Origin: Pseudocercospora fijiensis CIRAD86
Taxonomy: Eukaryota; Ascomycota; Dothideomycetes; Mycosphaerellales; Mycosphaerellaceae
Direction of reading: 5' to 3'
DNA: 64,000 nucleotides
Assembly: GCF_000340215.1 (NCBI RefSeq)
Contig: NW_006921551.1
Location: forward strand, 1-64,000
Of the stretch, positions 9,840 through 19,649 are shown one piece after another. Position 1 is the first letter of the stretch, and each line of letters begins with the position of its first letter. The notes beneath the pieces are model-generated. The model did no database searches and was not told the origin of the DNA. It worked only from the letters and a program-made list of their open reading frames with translations. The position numbers and the translations under genes are program-made.

Positions 9840-9861
9840 ACCTAAACCACTTCGGGGTCTA
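9840..9861 (-). repeat. Right TIR of hAT1
   Basis: On the minus strand this reads TAGACCCCGAAGTGGTTTAG and onwards. An equivalent end occurs at 27834 on the plus strand. The TIR is the outer edge of a ~110-bp block shared by both copies. Confidence 0.8.
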
Positions 9862-10440
9862 GTTACTAGATAGCTCTTTCTACGCTTTATTAAAGGCTTA
9901 AGGAATAGGGGGTTAACTATAGCTATTACGCTAACTATAACCGAGTTAATAGTATAGAGGTAGTAAAGATCTAAGTCGTATATACCTTCTCCGCTTTATA
10001 GCTAACTAATAGAGAGGCGGTTAAACTACTAAAAATAGATAGTTTTAATATTAGCTAGCGGAGATATTAACGGATACGTTAAGAGCTTAGATTAAAGAAG
10101 GTATTATCGCGAGATAAATAGATAGAGGTAGAAGAAGAGATAGTAGAGATCTTATAGGAAGAGCTCGAGAAGTCTGTAGTAGAATCCTTTGGCTAACGGT
10201 ACCTGTAGCTAACGGTACCTATACACCTATATCAGATCCAAACACAACACCATTAGTAGAGGTCGGCTACATTATACAGCTTCCTTACTAAATCCTAAAG
10301 GGTTACGAGTTCGCTACGAGTAGGCGCGAGAGTACTATAGAGCGATTATTATACCCGGCCCTAGTTACGTAATATTAGCAGATGCTTGCTATAAATTCGA
10401 GTATTAGGGGATATAGACGTTACGAAAACTTTTTTCCTAA
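9862..10440 (+). pseudogene. Unknown coding fragment with helix-turn-helix-like motif
   Basis: A plus-strand frame with RIP-type stops only (about 9890-10200) reads TLY*RLKE*GVNYSYYANYN, then LTNREAVKLLKIDSFNIS, RRYQRIRQELRLKK (the Q is a TAA) and EVEEEIVEIL. The 'AVKLL...S.RRYQRIR.ELRLKK' pattern looks like a helix-turn-helix of the kind that starts many transposases. About 10205-10260 keeps several CA dinucleotides and is less RIP-mutated. No family is assigned, and it is not the continuation of the Gypsy at 1-1707. Confidence 0.35.
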
Positions 10441-10572
10441 TTGCGACGATCCTATCGATAGGATCGCTTAGAATCCTTAGGATCCTTAGGATCGTATATT
10501 AAAGATCCTATCTAGTAGGATCGCTTAGAATCGTAACGAGCGATCCTAAGGATCCTAATAATCCTCGGGATA
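10440..10572. repeat. GATC-rich palindromic short repeats
   Basis: Repeated CCTATCGATAGGATCGC, GGATCGCTTAGAATCC and AGGATCCTTAGGATC motifs, many self-complementary. Related arrays are at 26850-26960 and 27405-27505, on the other side of the rearranged hAT2. Confidence 0.6.
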
Positions 10573-10972
10573 GGCTATCCCGAAATTTAAGAAGGTACGG
10601 GGCTATCTAAAATTCCTAAGAATACCCGAAATTCCTAGGAACTTAAGGGACGCTATCGGACTTAGAGCCTAACTAGCGACTGCTAGTACTATACTACTAC
10701 TACGAGGCTATTCGGGGTTTAGCGTACGTATATAGGTAAAATTTAGCGGTTTCGTAGGGTTTTTTATAAATAAATTTTTTTCGTTAAGGTTTCGTTAAAT
10801 ATAGCCGAGATTACGTTAAGGTTTTTTCAAAAGCCGACGCTTAATAAGCAGAACTTTATAAAAAAGGTATACTCGGGATTCTTTTCTAGATTCTAGGATA
10901 ACTACTAGATATTAAGACTTAAAAATTTAGAATAAGCTTCTTAGTAGGTAGAGCTTTAAGTTCTATTTTTTA
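10573..10972. other. No recognisable feature; ends in hAT2 target site
   Basis: AT-rich sequence without an ORF. The last eight bases, ATTTTTTA (10965-10972), are the likely hAT2 target duplication. Confidence 0.4.
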
Positions 10973-12247
10973 TAGACGCCGTAGTAGTTCGGGTTAGGTT
11001 AGGTTAGTTTGCTAAGCTAAAATTCCGGGTTAGTTTAGTTCGGTTTGCTAAGAAACTATGGTATTAGTAGGTTCGAACTATAGAATTTATCGGTTTGTAA
11101 CACTTAAAGCATGCCCTTTATAAGACTAGTACTAATAGAATTTCCGAAGACTTTAATTCTATATGCCTAAGAAGGCATATTATACTATATATATATACCT
11201 AGAGAGTATATAGAGCGCGCTATATAGCGCTATATTTTGCGTATAGAAACGCTTATAGAGGACACTAAGAACAAATACGCTACCTATTACCCTAGCGAAT
11301 AAAGACATTCTAGCTAGTAAGAATCTAATTAAGGGCGATAAAATCCTTCTATATTACCGTAATACGCTTAGCGTAAATAGCTATAAGCTAGATAGCTAAA
11401 ATAGTATTAGTATAGTTCGAAAAGAGGTAGAAGAGAAATATATATTCGAAGATGCGAATTAGGTAGGCTTCTATAGCCTCTTAAAGGGCCTCGATTGCGG
11501 ATCTTTAAAAGCGAAGATCGGCTTAATAGAAGATAGCAATTTCGCGAACAAGTCGCTAGAAGGGAGCTTTAAGAATAAGGAGCTTATTACCCCTCTAATA
11601 CCTCCGAATCTTACGAAGGGCTACGGCTAAAGAAGGATTAGTAAAAAGGAGTAAAGATACCGGCTACGCTACCGGCTATACTACCGGCTATAGCTGCCGG
11701 CTATAAAGAAAACTTACTTCCTAAGCGCTATCGACGCTTACTACGATTATTGCTACTAGTAGTAGAAGCACTCGTCGTCGTCTTACGCAGAGTCTTACCC
11801 GCCGTCGTTTTACGCGGAGCCTTACCCGTAGTCTGCTTTTAACTAGCGCGACCGGTAGCGGTAGCGGCTATCTTACGTAAATATACTATACTCTTTCTAC
11901 TAGGTCTAGTTATATTACGACCCTAAGTAGCGGTAGGGCCCTTCTTACGACCCTTCTAAATTTAGTCGAGTAGATTCGCTACTATAAAAGTCGTCGAATT
12001 AGTAAAAAGGTACGTTACGAAGGTATAAAAAGGCGCGCGCGGAGCGGAGATATAGTAGAGGTAGTAGACGTAGAGCGTAGAAGTATAGGTATCGATACGA
12101 AGATTATATACGGCGAGAGGAGTAGTAACGCGGTATCGCTAGGCAACTAAGTAAGCTTCGCGTAAGCCCGTAGTAGAGTAACGTTATAGTAAGTAAAGAA
12201 GGTAGGTACGGCTAAAAGAGGTAGGAACGGCAAACTTTAAAATATAG
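10973..12247 (-). mobile_element. hAT2, left part
   Basis: It is collinear with 1708-3005 of hAT1, from the TIR to the sequence AAAATATAG, where identity stops abruptly at 12247. It contains the second copy of H3-like gene 1. Preceded by ATTTTTTA; the complementary TAAAAAAT precedes the right end at 27834. Confidence 0.85.
11292..11871 (-). pseudogene. Histone H3-like gene 1, copy in hAT2
   Basis: Minus strand, from ATA (putative former ATG, 11869-11871) to TAG at 11292-11294. Removing introns 11627-11717 and 11396-11443 leaves 441 nt, 147 codons, as in hAT1. This copy is closer to canonical H3: the junction reads RLGTVALRKIRRYQ (H3: RPGTVALREIRRYQ), then KAPF*RLVREIA, ADLRF*RSAIEAL*EAIEAYL and IYAKRITVI*KDF. 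The two copies differ by conservative substitutions and mostly RIP-type changes while keeping frame and introns, so both descend from a functional gene. Intron 1 again carries the 13-bp repeats (about 11655-11705). Confidence 0.9.
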
Positions 12248-15200
12248 GTCGGATTGCTAAGGAAGTCGTAGTACTTAGCTATAAACTACATCTACTCGCC
12301 TAGTTCTTACTCCTATAAGGTATAATAATTAAAGGTTAATCTCGGTCGTAGTTTGCCTAGTTTATTAACGATAGCATTCTATTAGGACATCTCTCCGTTA
12401 GTAGTAATAGTGCTTTTAAACCTCCTATTCTCTAGGCCTTTATTTATATACTTAATAAGCTACTATTCCTTCTTAGGTACTATTCGCTTAGGCTTAGCCC
12501 GGAGGATAGTAGTGCCTTCCTTTACCTTAGTTCTATGTTTAATAAGGTCCGTAGCCTTACCTAGGTCCCCTTATCTAAGAGCTTCTAAGTCGCGATATGT
12601 CTAAGGCGTCTATAGCACCTCTAGTCTCCTATTACCTTTTAGTACTAGGGGGCCTAACTTTAGTTCCTTCGTTGCTATCTAATCTTCTAGTTCTTAAAGG
12701 TTCTTACTTCTATCGATCTCTCGTCGCTCGACTCTTCTATCTACTAGAAACTTACGCTTATATATCTCGGTTATAGGTAGCATAGTTCTTATATCGGAGC
12801 CGATAGCGTAAATTGCTAAGATATAGTATACTCGGTATTTTAGGTAGAACTATTAGGTGCCGCATCGGTAGGGTACCTATTCGATCTTCTACTAGTATTC
12901 GATTCGTAGGGTATCGGAAGTATATAACGTTATAGTAGGTTTAGTATTAGAGATTATTCGAGCCTAAGTTAATAACTTGCCTGCTACTCGCTTATTATAA
13001 TAGTTATTAATCTAATTCTTCGTATGCCCTTGCCTCTAAACGTTATACTAAGGACTACTAAAAACGCTAATTATTAGATTAGTTAGTCCTCGCTATGTCT
13101 TCTTAGATATTACGTATAATATCCCTACTCGTATCTCCCGACATTATCTACTTAAGCTCCTTATTAATTGCTTCTCGCTTATATTTATCTCTATTACTGC
13201 CTTCTACTGCCTCTTCTATCTCCGCGATCTCTTCCGGGTTAAGGACATCTTCGATATCGAGAGTGAGTTTAGGTAGGTCGCTCTTAGTAATTTCCAGTGC
13301 CTTAATTAGCCGTAGCTCTTCTCCGATTGCTAGATTGCTAATCTAAATAGTCTAAGCGTAGATATCGATAATAGCGCGAATATCGTCGAGGAAAGGCAAG
13401 CCGAGTAGCAATGCTATATTAGCCTTCTTACGTAGGCAAACAATAGCCTAAATTTCTCTTATAATACCGTATACATTAATATAGAAGATTACCTAGTATG
13501 TAAGTAGAACAGTACTACTATCTATAATAGCTATATATATCTTATCGAAACCTAGCTTAGTAGCTTCGATTAGCTTTAATCCGAGCGCTTGCCTTATATC
13601 TAAATAAATAACGTTTAGGTCTAATCCTTAATCTCTAGCGATAAGGTAACGCGGCACCTTAATCTAGCGGTTGTTATGTTCGTTATAGACTATAGCGGGT
13701 ATCGTAAATGCTTTGTATTTAGGGTACCGTATTAAGCTCTACTAGCGCTAAATGCTAGCCTTAATATTTAAGCTAATAAAGTTAACATCTACCTTCTTCT
13801 TAATTAAGGATGTTAGTATTGCTTCCTCGTAAAGGTCCTTCTAAGACACTAGCGTTAGTTTCTTCTATATACCTACTACTACTAAGCTATAATAACGAGC
13901 GGCCTTCCTAATCTCCTACTAAACCCTCTCCGCGTTATTAATAACCTCGTAGAGCTCGGAGACTATAATGTACTCGATATGTAAGGTAATATGTAGATTC
14001 TTATTATCTTCCGGCTATATACTATTGCCTTAGTTAAAAGTTTAGTTACCGAAGGGCGTAAACTTAAAATCGAAGTCCCTCTTAGCTAGTAGAGCGGCTT
14101 AAGGCTTCCCTCGCGTTAGTAGAGCTAGAACTTCTGGTATCTCGTTATTATCGTCCTACTCCGCGCGCTTCGTCTTCTTCTTATAAAAGCGTAATTACGA
14201 TAGAAGGTACTTAATCTTGTTACGAAAGTAAGGTAACTATTAAGCTAACTATACTAAGGGAATTCTTATATCTATGCCTTTTAGTACTTGCTTAACATTA
14301 GGTGCGGGCTTACTAAACATGCCGTTAATAGGCTTTATTAGCTTAGTCTTGTCTAGGTTGGTAAAGCGTTCTTTAAGTAGCTTTATCCGGCGGCTATCTA
14401 TTATCTTAGTATTATCTCGCTGCTTGCCTAATAGTTACTCGAAGTGTATACGCTTCCGGCTTAGTTCTCTAGCTATGCCGACCGGATTAACTTCTATCGT
14501 ACGTACTAGCTCGGTCGTGCGAATAGCTCGTATGTTCTAATTAGTACTACTAACGATTACCTGTTCTATAAAGCTACGCTAAATCTCCTTCTCGCTAATT
14601 TCCTCTAGCTTGCTAACGATAGTTATAATACGGACATTCGATTAATAGTTGTTCTACTAGGTATTAGGTTATTATTGCTACTAAGGAGGTTGCTATTAAT
14701 TGCTAGGTAGTAGAGTATAAGAAGGGAATAGTAGGCGTTGCGAGCCCGGTAGAAGACTATTAGGGTTTGCCGTATAGAACTCGTTGCGTTGTTCTTATAT
14801 TAGTAGCTAAAGGAAGCGTAACTCCTATACCTCTAGTATAGGATTGTTACCGCCAGTTAGGTATGCTATAAGCATTACGATAGCCCTTCTAACTATAGTC
14901 TAGACAGAGGGGAGCGAAGCCTTAGTAACGATACGATCTCTTTTACTACTAGTCCGATATAGTATCTTACGTAGATTGCCCTATCTAACGAAACCTAAGT
15001 AATTGCCGGCTTGCTACGACTTCTAGTCTGTATTTAAGTTATTACTCGCTCGTTTCTTCTTTACTACCTTTTAGGCTTCTTTAATGTTATTCTACTTATA
15101 ATTGCCTTCCGCGGGCATATGTCGCTGCTTCTTCGTCTCGCTTTTTAGTATCGCTTCGGGGATACTAACGCTCTCTATTCGGGATGTTTAGTAGATATAT

Positions 15201-15600
15201 AGAGATAGTAGTAGAATGTCCTAATTATAGAACCGCTACCTTCGCTTAAACAAAATGTCCTATATTTAGCTCGCTTGTAGTAGGGTAGAAGGTACCTACT
15301 ATTAGTTATTCGTATACGTATCTTAATATTCCTATATATACGGATATAGGGTTACTATCGGTACCCGATCTGTAAATGCTATAGATTATGCTACTATTAA
15401 TAGTATATACTGTCGTTACTACTAATTGATGTATATAGAAAGGTTTAAATGCGATAATAGTTAGTAGATTATTACTATACTTCGTCTCGTCTTGTTCGCT
15501 TAAAAGTTATAAAAACACGCTACTCGCTCTACTCGCTAAATCCCTTAAATTACGTACGCTCGTTGTCTCGCTATAGCATCTTATTTAATTAATAATATTA
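12248..15600 (-). pseudogene. Gypsy-type gag-protease relic without reverse transcriptase
   Basis: A long minus-strand reading with RIP-type stops. The recognisable core is a retropepsin at about 13720-13330: a D*GLDLN site near 13630, LGLKLIEATKLGFDKIYIA, then NIALLLGLPFLDDIRAIIDI, the usual 'LLLGLPWL' signature. Upstream (15060-13750) is a gag-like protein with ELVRTIEVNPVGIARELSRK and KRIHFE*LLGK*RDNTKIID. Downstream (12780-12248) the frame continues with LGPLVLKGNRRLEVL and EGTTILRAKPKRIVPKKE to the break, without RT motifs. No LTRs found. The family is Gypsy/Ty3-like by the protease. The 12248 edge coincides with the truncation of hAT2. Confidence 0.6.
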
Positions 15601-15800
15601 AGGCCGATCTAGGGGAGCTAGATATCGTGTTATAGGCCTTATATTCGTAATAGCTATCGAAGAGGTCGAAGTACGATCTACGAAGGAAGAGGCTCTTACT
15701 AAGCCTAAGCCTACTTGCTCGTGCCTTAGGCTCTAACCCGCTAACTAAAGCATATAAGGAGCTATATATTAGTACGAAATTAAACGCTATTTCATCCCGC
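15600..15800. other. No supported feature
   Basis: Transition between the gag-protease relic and the next plus-strand ORF; no domain or repeat boundary seen. Confidence 0.3.
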
Positions 15801-17662
15801 TTACTCGCAATAATTAATAAGGAGTATCTAGTCCGGCTAGAATAATAACGATAAAGACCTCGTTATATATATCTATACCTTACCGTCCCTTACGAGCGAC
15901 TAGTCGGAGCAGTACCGAAAGTTCTAAGTCTAGTAGCGAGAAAGGCAGCAGCTCTAGATAGCTAAAGCTCGCTACCGTTACAAAAGATACTATAGCAAAG
16001 TTAAAAGACATCTTTAGGAGTACGAGGCGCTACTTACGCGTAACGTTTCCTATACTAAGACGTTTAGAATATTGCCTAAGGAAGTTAAGGAAGTAGTATA
16101 AGCCCTCTATCGTCTACTACTACGAGCTAAAGGAAAGCTACTATTACGGAACAAATTAACAAAACTAGAGCTAGATAGTATTCTTTCTAAACACTTTACC
16201 CGTCTAGGCTACCTACGAAAAGATTCTCCTCTATAGGTTTATATAAACAATACTCGTCTCTTTACTTAGGAATAGTAGGATTTTCTTCTTAGCGTATCGT
16301 CTACTACGTAATAGGTCGTCCGCGACGACGGCTTAATAGAGCTTAAGCTAGAAGACGATTGTAGGTTTAAGTAGCTACTTTATAGTAAAAAGCCTTTCGA
16401 GAGTTTTACTAAATATCGATCTACCTTTATATCTTAGGCTAATAAGGAGAGTAGGAAAGTCCTTTCTATCTAGCTCGAGAATGCTAGTTTAATAATAGCT
16501 TAGAAAGTCTAAAAGTACTAGGATTAGGCAGGTTCCTAGACGATAGAGCTACCGAAGCGGTCCGAATTCGAAATTCGTTAACAAGTCGAGATACTTATCG
16601 AAATAGATAGCGAAGACGTTAAGATAGCAATCTTAGCTAAAATAGTAGAGCTAGAAGAAGCTACGTTAAGACCTAAAGCGATTAGTATAGACGTAAGAAA
16701 CATTAAGGCAACGAGCAATATAGTATCTAACGCGATAGAAATAAATACTAGGCCGAAGCCGATAATAGTATAGAGATACCCCTTCTATAGTACCGGTAAT
16801 GCTATAGTATTTTATTAAAATACAAAGGACGTACTAGGGAGCAAAGGTATAATCTACGAAGAATGCTTTAAATAGCGCTAGGCTTATTAAACCTAGCGCT
16901 ACTTCGCTACCGAGCTAGAGATCTTACTCTACGTAACTATAGCTAAGGAAGGCGTTTGTAATATTAGTAGAGGTCTAGAAGTTAGCGTTCCGGATACTAG
17001 TAGACCTCCCGTCTCTATTGCTAAAGAATAGGAGGGGCTACTACGCCGTACTATAGTTGTAATAGATACTAAGGGCATTTTAGAATCTACGTACCTCTTA
17101 GCCCGAACTAAAACTTAATTTTAGAAATTTAAGATACCTCTACTACTAGTCCTTTCTATCTTTATACTACCGGTACTGCCTACTATAGAGCTACTACCCG
17201 TGCTATTACCCTTCTTAGCAGCCGCTACGCCGCCGATTCTACCTACTTGCTTTCGTATACGTTCTATATGCCTTTCTATTAGCTATACCGCCGCTTAGTA
17301 AAAGCGTATAGAAGAAGAGAATCGTCTCGCAAAGCTATAAATACTAGAGATACTCGAGGGCGGTAGAGGTAACGACTTCGGCACTAGAGGAAGTAGTAAC
17401 TTTAACGACGTAAGTATAGCGGATAACTTTAGGAGGACTATCGAGAGCGACGGCGAGGACGAGATCCTAGTATAGAGGGTTAAGGTCTAGAATCTTATTA
17501 CTACTACTTACTACTAGAGTAGTCTTAAGCCGATACTTAAATTTATAATTTAGAAGGTTAAGCGACTATAGACTAAGGCGTTAGGATTCTAGGAGATATT
17601 AATAAGAGATAGATATATAGGTTTAGAATCGATTCTATATTTAGCTTCCCGCTATTAATAGT
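15800..17662 (+). pseudogene. Large uncharacterised protein gene (about 600 codons, RIP-broken)
   Basis: One plus-strand frame is kept from about 15850 to TAATAG at 17657-17662 with only RIP-type stops. It shows a basic coiled-coil-like start (AKARYRYKRYYSKVKRHL, near 15961), PKEVKEVV*ALYRLLLRAKGK, RDDGLIELKLEDDCRFK (16321), KPFESFTKYRSTFIS, ILIEIDSEDVKIAILAKIVE (near 16590), a possible zinc-finger remnant RYPFYSTGNAIVFY (near 16775; the Tyr codons could come from Cys by RIP), and an acidic end with RTIESDGEDEILV (near 17430). I do not recognise the family. It lies upstream of, and possibly in the same element as, the DDE transposase at 26183. Confidence 0.5.
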
Positions 17663-17699
17663 AATGCTATATAGCGAGCTAATAGCTAAAGATGTTAAG

Positions 17700-18535
17700 C
17701 TATTTGACCGCTACGCGTATAGCCTCCTACCTTATAGCACTCTTACTAGGTGCCCTTGCCCTTGCCCTTGCCCTTGCCCTTGCCCTTGCCCTTACTCTTG
17801 CCCTTACCCTTGCCTATAGCCTATCTCGGCGCCTCTATTATCTCGCACTTACTATTAGCTATATTAGGCATACTAAACGTTAGCAACTTCTATTCCTTAA
17901 TTAAGTTAATAGTACTCGAGCCTCCTATTGCCTTTATAATAACATCGCCTAGAGGGAGGCGCGTACCGGCGCTTAAGCCTCTATACTTTAGTAGAAGACA
18001 TAGTACTAACGCCGCTTCTACTATATTCTAAACGTCGAGGCTACGACCGCTCTAGTAAGCGTTAATAAGCTCTAGAGTAGATAGTATAAGAAGTCCTATA
18101 TTCTATATAACCGTACGACTAATATAGAATATATTAAATAGGATAATCTCTTACGTATCGCTATCGTAGTAGAAGATAGGGAAGAGTTTCTTCTCTTCTT
18201 TAGTACCTATTAGAATAGTATCTCCCTCTCTACGTAATATTATTATATTTATACTCTTAACTAGCGCCTTCTCTATCGAAGCTTTAAAAGAGTTCTTTCT
18301 AGCCCTAGCTTCTCCGAAGTACTTATCGATATCCCGCTTACTACTAGATTCTCCGATTAAGCTACTATACTCGCTAACCGGACTCTTAATATCGGCTAGG
18401 CAAACTATATCCTTAGCCTAGTATAGCTATATATTAAGGTAAACTTTAACGCTATTAGAGGTATACTACGGCACTTATATAACCTAATTCTCCGCTAGCG
18501 GTATAGGACTCCGTTTTTCTATAGATATCCTAGGG
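17700..18535 (-). pseudogene. Uncharacterised minus-strand protein with Lys-Gly repeat tail
   Basis: The minus-strand frame runs from about 18530 (SIEKRSPIPLAEN) through YL-NIQLY*AKDIVCLADIK, DIDKYFGEARARKNSFKASI, TKEEKKLFPIFYYDSDT, GLSAGTRLPLGDVIIKAIGG and SMPNIANSKCEIIEAP to a run of Lys-Gly dipeptides encoded by the hexanucleotide array at 17751-17812. Only about five RIP-type stops interrupt it. The plus-strand Leu-rich reading of the same DNA (MPLPLPLP...) is a shadow. Function unknown; a Lys-Gly tail would be strongly basic. Confidence 0.5.
17751..17812. repeat. CTTGCC hexanucleotide microsatellite
   Basis: About ten tandem CTTGCC units with two variant units near the right end. The period of six keeps the minus-strand frame and encodes Lys-Gly repeats. 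Confidence 0.85.
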
Positions 18536-18539
18536 ATTA

Positions 18540-19218
18540 GATATAGATAGTAGAGGTTACGTTACTTACGTATTTCGACCTTAGTCGGGAAAAGTATATC
18601 GTTATTAGGATTCTCCCCCGTTAGTAACGAGAATAAAAGGGAGCTAAGCGATTAGGAAGAAATAGCTCGGCTTCTAGCCCTCGGCGATTCGGACGTACTA
18701 CGAATATTAAGAAACGACTATAAGGAAGCTTAAGCTAGAATTAACGGCTAGCTTTACCGTACGGAAGCGAGAAAAGAGCGAACGATTCTAGACACCTCGG
18801 AAGGGTTATTATAGGAGGTAGACGACTTAGGTAAGTAGTTACCTCGGCTAGATAGCCTATAGGAGGTAACCGATTAAGAAACGGATTTTAGACGAGGGCG
18901 CGGAACGCGTTTTCGAGACTAGGGACCTTTAGAAATAGTTAATCTAGCTACCGGCTTCTAAATAAGCGCTAGCTCGTAACTGTTAGGTAAAGGATTAATA
19001 TAGCGCTTTTTACGGACCTTTAGAAGAGGCTAATTAGTATATAATTAAAAGCGGTTTAGTAGAGTAAGTAGCCCCTATTCTAGACCTCTAGGGGTATCGA
19101 CCTTAGCTATAAACCTATAGATAGTATGGTATACTAAACTATAGAAACTAGAGCGATTATAGTTACTATAGCTACTATAACGGTCGTTACTATTACGAGT
19201 AAATACTTAGAGGAAGAT
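18540..19218 (+). pseudogene. Coding region 5' of the Gypsy E insertion, probably upstream part of the DDE element
   Basis: A plus-strand frame from about 18600 reads ENKRELSD*EEIARLLALGD, SDVLRILRNDYKEA, LYRTEARKERTILDTSEGLL and RGRGTRFRD before running into the Gypsy target site at 19219. The sequence resumes after the second target copy at 26183 with the DDE transposase, so both belong to one interrupted locus. Whether they form one protein is unclear. Confidence 0.45.
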
Positions 19219-19223
19219 AGTAG

Positions 19224-19520
19224 TATAAGAACCTAATTAGGTCAAGTCTCCTATCCTACCTTAGTAGATTATATAAGATAGTTATATAACGTTTTTACGT
19301 ATATAGCATTATCGGTACGCTAGGGTAACGCTAGCCTAGCGTATATATAGATATACTCGGTAGACTAGAGATGCTCGGTTACTAGTATACTAGGGCTATC
19401 GCGCCTAGTTAATAGTAGACACTCTGCCCTATTCTAAAAAAGGCACGGTTTAGTTCTACTATCTACTACTAAGATTAGTAGAGGGTATTCTATACGTTGC
19501 TATATACCTATTTTCTTATA
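19224..19520 (+). repeat. 5' LTR of Gypsy E
   Basis: 297 bp, starting TATAAGAACC and ending TTTTCTTATA. About 95% identical to the 3' LTR by eye; most differences are C/T or G/A, so RIP, not only age, separates them. Confidence 0.93.
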
Positions 19521-19649
19521 GTTCTAAACCGTCTACCCTTCGTAGCGGCCTATAGAATCCCGTAAGATAGACGTAAGCGATTTATATACGCTAGGCGTAA
19601 CAACCTTATAGGATACTATAATAGGGGCGCCGGTACTACTAGAAAGCGA

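Larger units (their letters stand above)
1708..9861 (-). mobile_element. hAT1: ~8.15 kb hAT-like transposon carrying histone H3-like genes
   Basis: The element starts TAGACGCCGTAGTAGTTCGG at 1708 and ends, read inwards on the minus strand, TAGACCCCGAAGTGGTTTAG at 9861. Most TIR mismatches are C/T or G/A and fit RIP. Order on the minus strand: a repeat-rich, possibly 5' region (9840-9250), an uncharacterised coding region (9250-7750), hAT transposase (about 7700-4480), an ORF fragment, H3-like gene 2, an unknown ORF, H3-like gene 1 and a non-coding left end. Large parts recur at 10973-12247, 27834-30644 and 61883-64000. The flanks GTAACTTG (1700-1707) and GTTACTAG (9862-9869) agree at 6 of 8 positions, which is only weak support for a hAT-type 8-bp target duplication at this copy. 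Confidence 0.85.

Noticed and set aside
1700..9869. Perfect 8-bp target duplication for hAT1
   Set aside because: GTAACTTG versus GTTACTAG match at only 6 of 8 positions and the mismatches are not RIP-type.
9862..10440. Continuation of the 1-1707 Gypsy pol after hAT1
   Set aside because: The expected integrase sequence, known from Gypsy A' (34930 downwards), does not appear here.
14274..14540. Plus-strand 88-codon ORF
   Set aside because: Antisense shadow of the gag-protease relic, whose minus-strand frame reads coherently through the same DNA.
17750..18031. Plus-strand 93-codon ORF beginning MPLPLPLPLP
   Set aside because: It is the antisense reading of the hexanucleotide repeat; the minus-strand frame is longer, has varied composition and only RIP-type stops.
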